From JACKJK01 sp046159835 (GTDB lineage: Bacteria > Pseudomonadota > Alphaproteobacteria > Rhizobiales > Tepidamorphaceae), in contig NZ_JBJXCY010000001.1 in NCBI RefSeq assembly GCF_046159835.1, positions 744,001-808,000 of the forward strand: a stretch of 64,000 bases of DNA, given 5' to 3'. Of this stretch, positions 59,444 through 64,000 are shown in pieces. Made by a program: the position numbers and the translations under genes. The notes beneath the pieces were generated by a model. The model had not been told where the DNA came from and did not search any database. It saw only the letters and a list, made by a program, of their open reading frames with translations. How positions within the stretch are numbered: position 1 is the first letter of the stretch; every line of letters starts with the position of its first letter.

Positions 59444-60367
59444 ATGAAGCGTGACCTTCCGCCCCTTGCGTGGTTGCGTGCCTTCGAGGCCACCGGGCGT
59501 CATTTGAGTTTCACGAAGGCGGCGGAGGAATTGAACGTCACGCCATCGGCCTTGTCGCACCAGGTCCGGCAGCTTGAAGACATGCTTGGACAGAAGCTGT
59601 TCGTGCGTTTGAACCGGGCGATTGAGCTGACCGAGGCGGGGCAGCGCTGCCATCCGGGCCTGCGGTCCGGCTTCAACCTGCTGGCCGACGCGATGGCCCA
59701 GTTGCGCCCCGCCGTGCCGCCCAACCGGCTCGTGGTCGGCACCGGCCCGGCGTTTGCCGCCAAGTGGCTCGCGCCGCGTCTTTATAGATTCGTGGACGCC
59801 CATCCAGACCTCGACCTGCGCATTGCCGCGAGCCTTGCCGTCACTTCGCTCGGTGAACAGGGCCTGGACGTGGCGATCCGCTTCGGGCGCGGGAACTATC
59901 AGGACGTCACGGTCGAGAAGCTGCTGGACGAGGCCATCGCCCCGATGTGTTCACCGGCCTTCCTCGAACAGCATCCGATGGAAAGCCCGGCTGACCTTGA
60001 GAAAGTGCAGCTTCTGCACGACGATTCCATGCGCCCCTTTCCCGGTCTTCCCGGCTGGGAGGACTGGGCGCGCGCTGCAGGGGTGCCGAACCTGAACGTG
60101 GACCGGGGGCTTCGCTTCAACCACGCCGACCACGGGCTCGATGCGGCGATGGAAGGGGCGGGGATCGTTATGGGCCGGCGGACGCTGTCCGTGCGCGACC
60201 TCAATGCCGGACGGCTCGTCATGCCGTTCGACATCTCCGTGCCGGTGAGAAACGCCGCGTTCTGGCTGATCTATCCGACCGACGAGCAGGGCAATATGAC
60301 TGCCAAGGTCAGCAGCTTCCGCGACTGGATCCACGAGGAGATTGCAGCCGAGCCGCTGCCGTTCTGA
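59444..60367 (+). CDS. LysR family transcriptional regulator (GcvA-like)
   Basis: A 307-aa LTTR. The N-terminal HTH is LPPLAWLRAFEATGRHLSFTKAAEELNVTPSALSHQVRQLEDMLGQKLFVR. The C-terminal periplasmic-binding-like effector domain includes LDVAIRFGRGNY and a GMGRR-like GAGIVMGRRTLS. The GcvA branch in alphaproteobacteria regulates assorted amino acid and drug-resistance genes. Its neighbour is a divergent small gene, with a T-N11-A dyad between. Confidence 0.93.
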   Translation: MKRDLPPLAWLRAFEATGRHLSFTKAAEELNVTPSALSHQVRQLEDMLGQKLFVRLNRAIELTEAGQRCHPGLRSGFNLLADAMAQLRPAVPPNRLVVGTGPAFAAKWLAPRLYRFVDAHPDLDLRIAASLAVTSLGEQGLDVAIRFGRGNYQDVTVEKLLDEAIAPMCSPAFLEQHPMESPADLEKVQLLHDDSMRPFPGLPGWEDWARAAGVPNLNVDRGLRFNHADHGLDAAMEGAGIVMGRRTLSVRDLNAGRLVMPFDISVPVRNAAFWLIYPTDEQGNMTAKVSSFRDWIHEEIAAEPLPF

Positions 60368-60397
60368 GTCGAACGAGCCGCTGGAGCGTGTGAGGCC

Positions 60398-61432
60398 TCA
60401 GCCGCCGGTGACGCTCATGTGGCGGCCGACGCTCGGCTGGTTCGTCGTGCGGTCGATGATAAAGTCGTGGCCCTTGGGCTTGCGCGAGATGGCTTCCTCG
60501 ATCGCCTGGTAGAGCGGCTCGTTGCTCTCGCTGGCGCGCAGCGGCGCGCGCAGGTCGGCGGCGTCTTCCTGGCCCAGGCACATGTAAAGAGTGCCGGTGC
60601 AGGTGAGGCGCACGCGGTTGCAGCTTTCGCAGAAATTGTGGGTCATCGGCGTGATGAAGCCGAGACGGCCACCGGTCTCGGCGATGCGCACGTAGCGCGC
60701 CGGGCCGCCGGTCTTGTAGGGAATGTCTTCCAGCGTCCAGCGCTGGGAGAGATCAGCGCGAACCTGCGATAGCGGAAGGTACTGGTCGGTGCGGTCGCCG
60801 TCGATTTCGCCAAGCGGCATGGTCTCGATCAGCGTCAGGTCCATGTCGCGCTCGTGGCAGAACCGGATGAGCGTGTCGAACTCGTCCTCATTGACGCCCT
60901 TCAGCGCCACGGCATTGAGCTTGAGCTTGAGGCCTGCCGCCAGCGCGGCGTCGATGCCGTCCATCACCTTGCTGAAATTGCCCCAGCGCGTGATCGCCTT
61001 GAACTTGTCCTCGTCCAGCGTGTCGAGCGAGACGTTGACGCGCTTCACGCCGCACGCGGCCAGCTCCTTGGCGAAGCGGGCAAGCTGCGAGCCGTTGGTC
61101 GTGACGGTCAACTCTTCCAGCTGTCCGGACTCAAGGTGCCGGCCAAGCGACTGGAACAGCCACATGATGTTCCGGCGCACCAGCGGTTCGCCGCCGGTGA
61201 TGCGCAGCTTGCGCACCCCGAGATCCACGAAGCCGGTGCACATCCGGTCGAGTTCTTCCAGCGTCAGCAGGTCCTTCTTGGGAAGAAACGTCATGTTCTC
61301 CGACATGCAGTAGACGCAGCGGAAGTCGCAGCGGTCCGTCACCGAGACGCGCAGGTAGGTGATCGCCCGCTGGAAGGGGTCGACAAGCTGGCGCGTGGCA
61401 GCATTGGGCTCTTGTGGCACGTTGATGTTCAT
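60398..61432 (-). CDS. moaA: GTP 3',8-cyclase MoaA
   Basis: A 344-aa radical-SAM enzyme that, with MoaC, makes cyclic pyranopterin monophosphate, the first step of molybdenum cofactor synthesis. The N-terminal cluster ligands are Cys35/39/42 (DRCDFRCVYC), the SAM motif ITGGEPLVRRN, the C-terminal cluster NFCESCNRVRLTCTG, and the essential C-terminal Gly-Gly (SVTGG) ends the protein. It is divergent from the formate dehydrogenase operon with a 416-bp spacer; no moaC or moaD/E is in the window. Confidence 0.97.
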   Translation of the reverse strand: MNINVPQEPNAATRQLVDPFQRAITYLRVSVTDRCDFRCVYCMSENMTFLPKKDLLTLEELDRMCTGFVDLGVRKLRITGGEPLVRRNIMWLFQSLGRHLESGQLEELTVTTNGSQLARFAKELAACGVKRVNVSLDTLDEDKFKAITRWGNFSKVMDGIDAALAAGLKLKLNAVALKGVNEDEFDTLIRFCHERDMDLTLIETMPLGEIDGDRTDQYLPLSQVRADLSQRWTLEDIPYKTGGPARYVRIAETGGRLGFITPMTHNFCESCNRVRLTCTGTLYMCLGQEDAADLRAPLRASESNEPLYQAIEEAISRKPKGHDFIIDRTTNQPSVGRHMSVTGG

Positions 61433-61848
61433 GGCGCGTCCCCGAGTGTTCAGCGCCCGCGCGGCTCTCCATGAGCCGGGGCGGCCGATCTTGTTTCTTT
61501 GTGACGATATCTAGCAGCCCGCGTGGCTTCGGCAAAATGCCCTCGCGAAAGGCGGGCGATCTCTCTTCCTTCATATAGGCGAATCGAACCGCGATATCGC
61601 GGGGGCGGTTCACGACAAACAACAAAGTTCCGCCGACGGGCCATATCGGGCAATATTATTACCAACTCCACCGGTCAACTTTGATCGACCGGGCTTAATC
61701 GCGCGACATTCTGTCCCGGAACCGCGTAGATATAATTTAATGTCAAAAAGCGGTGTCTCAGCGAACGAATATTGCGAAATGATATTCGAGGTCAGTTGCG
61801 CACAGTGTATACGCTGTGCATGATGATGGCGGGAGGAGTCCAAATTTG
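61433..61848. promoter_or_regulatory. moaA-torD divergent regulatory region with several dyads
   Basis: The 416-bp spacer holds no gene. On the moaA side there is CGGCTC/GAGCCG (61462-61478) and a GCCCGC...GCGGGC stem around 61517-61557 with internal GGC/GCC pairs, so the moaA leader is structured. A perfect 14-bp palindrome CCGCGATATCGCGG lies at 61589-61602. On the torD side are CGAATAT-N9-ATATTCG (61766-61788) and a 20-bp dyad GCACAG-T-GTATAC-G-CTGTGC (61800-61819) just before the ribosome site. The AT-rich half-sites recall ModE-type boxes and GTATAC recalls GntR-type sites; both are guesses. Confidence 0.6.
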
Positions 61849-62472
61849 ATGCAAGCGCAGCACCAAGCTGCCCAAACGCTGAGCGAACCCGTCCAACTTA
61901 GTGACGAGGAACTCGGTCGTGGGCACCTGTACCGGCTGATTGGCCGGTTGCTCGCACGTGCGCCTTCCACCAAGGAACTCGGCAACGCATCGCTCCTGCA
62001 GGGCGACAACAGCGAGATCGGCCGCGCCATTGCCACGCTGGCCGCAGCCGCAGCCAAGGCGGACGCCGCCGCTGTTGCCCGGGAATATCAGGACCTCTTC
62101 ATCGGCGTCGGCCGCGGGGAACTTGTCCCCTACGCATCCTATTACCTGACCGGCTTCCTGCACGAGAAGCCGCTGGCGCGCCTGCGCGACGACCTCGCGG
62201 GTCTCGGCATCGCGCGCGCCGACAACATCAAGGAACCCGAGGACCACGCCGGCGCGATCCTTGAGGTCATGTCCGGCCTCATCCTCGGCACGTTTTCGAC
62301 CCCAGCTTCGCTGGACCAGCAGAAGGCCTTCTTCGAGGCCCATCTCGCGCCGTGGGTCGGACATTTCTTCAAGGACCTGGAAGCGGCGCGCAATGCCGAC
62401 TTCTACGCACATGTCGGGCGGCTCGGCCGCGCGATGGTCGAGGTCGAGGACGCCGCGTTCTCGATGGTTTGA
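61849..62472 (+). CDS. TorD/DmsD-type chaperone for formate dehydrogenase
   Basis: A 207-aa all-helical protein of the TorD family: GHLYRLIGRLLARAPSTKEL, VAREYQDLFIGVGRGELVPYASYYLTGFLHEKPLARLRDDLAGLGI and EPEDHAGAILEVMSGLI (the EPxDH hinge typical of the family). It binds the Tat signal of the molybdoenzyme and holds it until cofactor is loaded. The ATG at 61849 follows GGAGGAG by about 10 nt; TTG at 61846 is an alternative. The downstream frame remains open for another 83 codons after its TGA. Confidence 0.92.
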   Translation: MQAQHQAAQTLSEPVQLSDEELGRGHLYRLIGRLLARAPSTKELGNASLLQGDNSEIGRAIATLAAAAAKADAAAVAREYQDLFIGVGRGELVPYASYYLTGFLHEKPLARLRDDLAGLGIARADNIKEPEDHAGAILEVMSGLILGTFSTPASLDQQKAFFEAHLAPWVGHFFKDLEAARNADFYAHVGRLGRAMVEVEDAAFSMV

Positions 62473-62781
62473 CGAATTTCGCGCCCCTGTCAGGGCGCTG
62501 ACGAAACAGGCCGCAAGGCTTGGGAGGAGGGCCCGGTAAAGGGCCAACAGGAGATGGAGCCCAACGAGGCTCCGGGGAACAGGGCCGGCAGGCCCCAAGA
62601 AAAAGGCCGAATGGCCGGTGGAGACAGGTCTTCGAAGAGCCCGCAACAGGGCCACACGGACCTGAAGAGGAGTAGCGCCGACGAGCCGGCAGGGAATTTC
62701 CCGCAGCGGCCAGACGGCAGATGATTGAACAGCTGGCCTGCGCCTTGAACGCTGGCGGGCTCCGAACATTGGAGAGAGGAA
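62473..62781 (+). repeat. Array of about ten short hairpins between torD and the fdh TAT-protein gene
   Basis: Hairpin left arms begin at 62481, 62508, 62530, 62556, 62582, 62605, 62629, 62647, 62677 and 62692, mostly 22-27 nt apart. Examples are GCGCCC/GGGCGC, AGGCC-GCAA-GGCTT, GGCCC/GGGCC, GGAGCC/GGCTCC, GGGCC/GGCCC, GGCC-GAAT-GGCC, TCTTCGAAGA and GGGAA-T-TTCCC. Linkers are purine-rich (GGAGGA, ACAGGAGAT, AAGAAAAA, AAGAGGAG). The torD frame stays open here to TGA at 62722, but with AGG/AGA/AGT codons foreign to the neighbours, so I treat it as non-coding, probably a structured leader or stability region. Confidence 0.6.
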
Positions 62782-62976
62782 ATGGCAGGCAAGAAAGAAG
62801 ACGCCAAGACCGATCGCCGCAGCTTCCTGAAGCTGGCGGGTCTCGGTTCGGTCGCCGGCGGCGCCGCCCTGGTGACCGGGGCCGGCGAGGCCGAAGCGGC
62901 AGCGCTCGACACGCCCGGAAACGGCTATCGCGAAAGCGAGCACGTCAAGGCGTTCTATCAGTCGGCGCGGTTCTGA
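62782..62976 (+). CDS. Formate dehydrogenase region TAT-signal small protein
   Basis: A 64-aa protein: charged start, twin-arginine motif DRRSFLKLAGLG, hydrophobic AGGAALVTGAGEAEAA, and a short tail TPGNGYRESEHVKAFYQSARF. It matches the small 'formate dehydrogenase region TAT target' proteins found just before the catalytic subunit gene. The role is unproven; it may be an extra small subunit or assembly factor exported with FDH. GAGAGAGG lies 5-6 nt before the ATG. Confidence 0.9.
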   Translation: MAGKKEDAKTDRRSFLKLAGLGSVAGGAALVTGAGEAEAAALDTPGNGYRESEHVKAFYQSARF

Positions 62977-63037
62977 CGATCCGCGCGGGGGCAACCTCGC
63001 CGCGGACCTTGGGGACACTCTTTGAGGAGATCGAAAC

Positions 63038-64000
63038 ATGTTGAGGAAGAAGACGGAAGGCGCGGCCAGAAGCGCGCGTCTCGCCCAGATCCTCTCCGAC
63101 ACGGCTGGGGCCACAATGGACCGACGCACGTTCCTGCGTCGTTCGGGTCTCACGGTCGGCGGGCTTGCTGCGGCATCCGCCATCAGCGGCACCATGGTGC
63201 AGCAGGCGCAGGCAGCCGAGGGCAGCGGCCCGGTTGAACTGAAGAAATCCGTTTGCACCCACTGCTCGGTGGGCTGCACGGTCATTGCCGAGGTGCAGGG
63301 CGGTGTGTGGACGGGCCAGGAGCCCGGCTACGACAGCCCCTTCAATCTGGGCTCGCACTGCGCCAAGGGCGCGTCGGTGCGTGAACATGCCCACGGCGAG
63401 CGTCGCCTCAAGTACCCCACAAAGCTCGTCGGCGGAAAGTGGACGCGCATCAGCTGGGAAGACGCGATCAACGAGATCGGCGACCAGATGCTCTCCATCC
63501 GCGAAGAGTCCGGTCCCGATTCGGTGTACTGGCTGGGTTCGGCGAAGCACTCCAACGAGCAGGCCTACCTGTTCCGCAAGTTCGCCGCCTTCTGGGGCAC
63601 CAACAACGTCGATCACCAGGCGCGTATCTGTCACTCGACCACGGTCGCGGGTGTTGCAAACACCTGGGGCTACGGCGCGATGACGAACTCCTACAACGAC
63701 ATCCACAACTCGCGTGCGATGTTCCTCATCGGCGGCAACCCCGCCGAGGCGCACCCGGTGTCGCTGCTCCACCTGATGAAGGCCAAGGAGCAGAACGACA
63801 GCCAGCTCATCGTCTGCGACCCGCGCTTCACGCGCACCGCCGCACACGCCAGCGAGTATGTCCGCTTTCGTCCCGGTACGGACGTGGCGCTCGTTTGGGG
63901 CATTCTCTGGCACGTCTTCGACAACGGCTGGGAAGACAAGGAATTCATCCGGACCCGTGTCTACGGCATGGAAGACGTGAAGGCCGAAGTCGCCCGCTGG
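63038..64000 (+). CDS. fdhA: Formate dehydrogenase catalytic (alpha) subunit, 3' truncated by window edge
   Basis: The first 321 residues of a DMSO-reductase-family formate dehydrogenase. The Tat signal is DRRTFLRRSGLTVGGLAAASA, so it is exported. The 4Fe-4S site is CTHCSVGCTV...GSHCAKG. The molybdenum ligand aligns with the Sec of E. coli FdnG but is Cys (ARICHSTTVAGVANTWGYGAMTN), so no selenocysteine is needed. IGGNPAEAHPV and CDPRFTRTAAHASEYV bind the guanylate moieties. The start at 63038 has GAGGAG 8 nt upstream. Electron-transfer subunits should follow beyond the window. Confidence 0.95.
   Translation, partial: MLRKKTEGAARSARLAQILSDTAGATMDRRTFLRRSGLTVGGLAAASAISGTMVQQAQAAEGSGPVELKKSVCTHCSVGCTVIAEVQGGVWTGQEPGYDSPFNLGSHCAKGASVREHAHGERRLKYPTKLVGGKWTRISWEDAINEIGDQMLSIREESGPDSVYWLGSAKHSNEQAYLFRKFAAFWGTNNVDHQARICHSTTVAGVANTWGYGAMTNSYNDIHNSRAMFLIGGNPAEAHPVSLLHLMKAKEQNDSQLIVCDPRFTRTAAHASEYVRFRPGTDVALVWGILWHVFDNGWEDKEFIRTRVYGMEDVKAEVARW

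Noticed and set aside
61575..61595. A T-arm-like GGTTCGATTC on the minus strand, suggesting a tRNA
   Set aside because: The flanking bases do not pair as a T-stem and no acceptor or anticodon arm can be drawn around it.
62554..62724. A separate 56-codon gene beginning with ATG at 62554
   Set aside because: It is the torD frame after its stop. AGGAG is only 1 nt from the ATG, rare codons are frequent and the sequence is explained better by the hairpin array.
61792..63285. A 497-codon minus-strand open frame across torD, the hairpin array and fdhA start
   Set aside because: It is antisense to recognised FDH genes and shows no domain; long frames on the opposite strand are expected at this GC content.
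63600..63670. In-frame selenocysteine TGA in fdhA
   Set aside because: The codon at the aligned position is TGT (Cys). The frame has no internal stop to the window end.
1..64000. Mobile elements, prophage or toxin-antitoxin islands
   Set aside because: I saw no transposase, integrase, phage structural gene, terminal repeats or abrupt change of codon use. The window looks like core chromosome with small accessory pieces.

Overview
The window is high-GC, densely coded DNA of alphaproteobacterial type, most likely Hyphomicrobiales (Rhizobiales) or a close marine relative. The evidence is the gene content: PAS_5 and DUF5765 proteins, a PdhS/DivJ-like kinase, HWE kinases, TIGR02281 aspartyl proteases and DUF1289. 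An intergenic CGCATGG...CCGAAAAGT palindrome of a style I recall from that order, and a dense cluster of GANTC (CcrM methylation) sites, point the same way. Ectoine-degradation genes suggest a saline or marine lifestyle. I see no tRNA, rRNA, CRISPR array, insertion sequence or prophage.

Layout. 0-3 kb: the end of a ferredoxin reductase and a two-gene ABC-2 exporter. 3-10.3 kb: a partial ectoine/hydroxyectoine catabolic locus (class III aminotransferase, semialdehyde dehydrogenase, AsnC regulator, eutC, divergent eutB) with an orphan oligopeptide-type binding protein. 10.3-19.9 kb: housekeeping and hypothetical genes (dusA, GANTC cluster, small membrane proteins, DUF892, phosphomannomutase, two retropepsin-like proteases, LysE, an exported intradiol dioxygenase). 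19.9-22 kb: divergent cobS and cobT. 22-26 kb: Lrp regulator facing a Usp-alanine symporter pair, DoxX and MscS. 26-34 kb: histidine kinase, nuclease, UDG-like protein, RidA, DUF2336, orphan paaG, then an EF-hand/ECF sigma/anti-sigma/metal-sensor locus. 34-38 kb: a polar amino acid ABC operon without its ATPase, and a membrane protein with a cNMP-like domain. 38-46.5 kb: a GT-C-like membrane protein operon, methyltransferase, HWE kinase, ketopantoate reductase-like protein, and a divergent EamA/MocR pair. 46.5-51 kb: fdhD-mobA-mobB-moeA plus a hydrolase. 51-52.8 kb: twin 67-aa membrane proteins separated by a duplicated palindrome, then apbC/mrp. 53-56.7 kb: bacteriophytochrome hybrid kinase, single-domain response regulator and heme oxygenase. 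56.6-60.4 kb: exporters and a GcvA-like LysR regulator. 60.4-64 kb: moaA divergent from a formate dehydrogenase operon that runs off the end.

The clearest functional theme is molybdoenzyme formate oxidation: moaA, moeA, mobA and mobB make and tailor the cofactor, fdhD supplies sulfur, a TorD-like chaperone guards the apoenzyme, and fdhA is the catalytic subunit. The second is light sensing, in which heme oxygenase makes biliverdin for the phytochrome. The most unusual non-coding features are ten short hairpins at about 24-nt spacing between the chaperone gene and the small fdh TAT-protein gene, the ten GANTC sites in 157 bp, and the duplicated palindrome between paralogous small genes.
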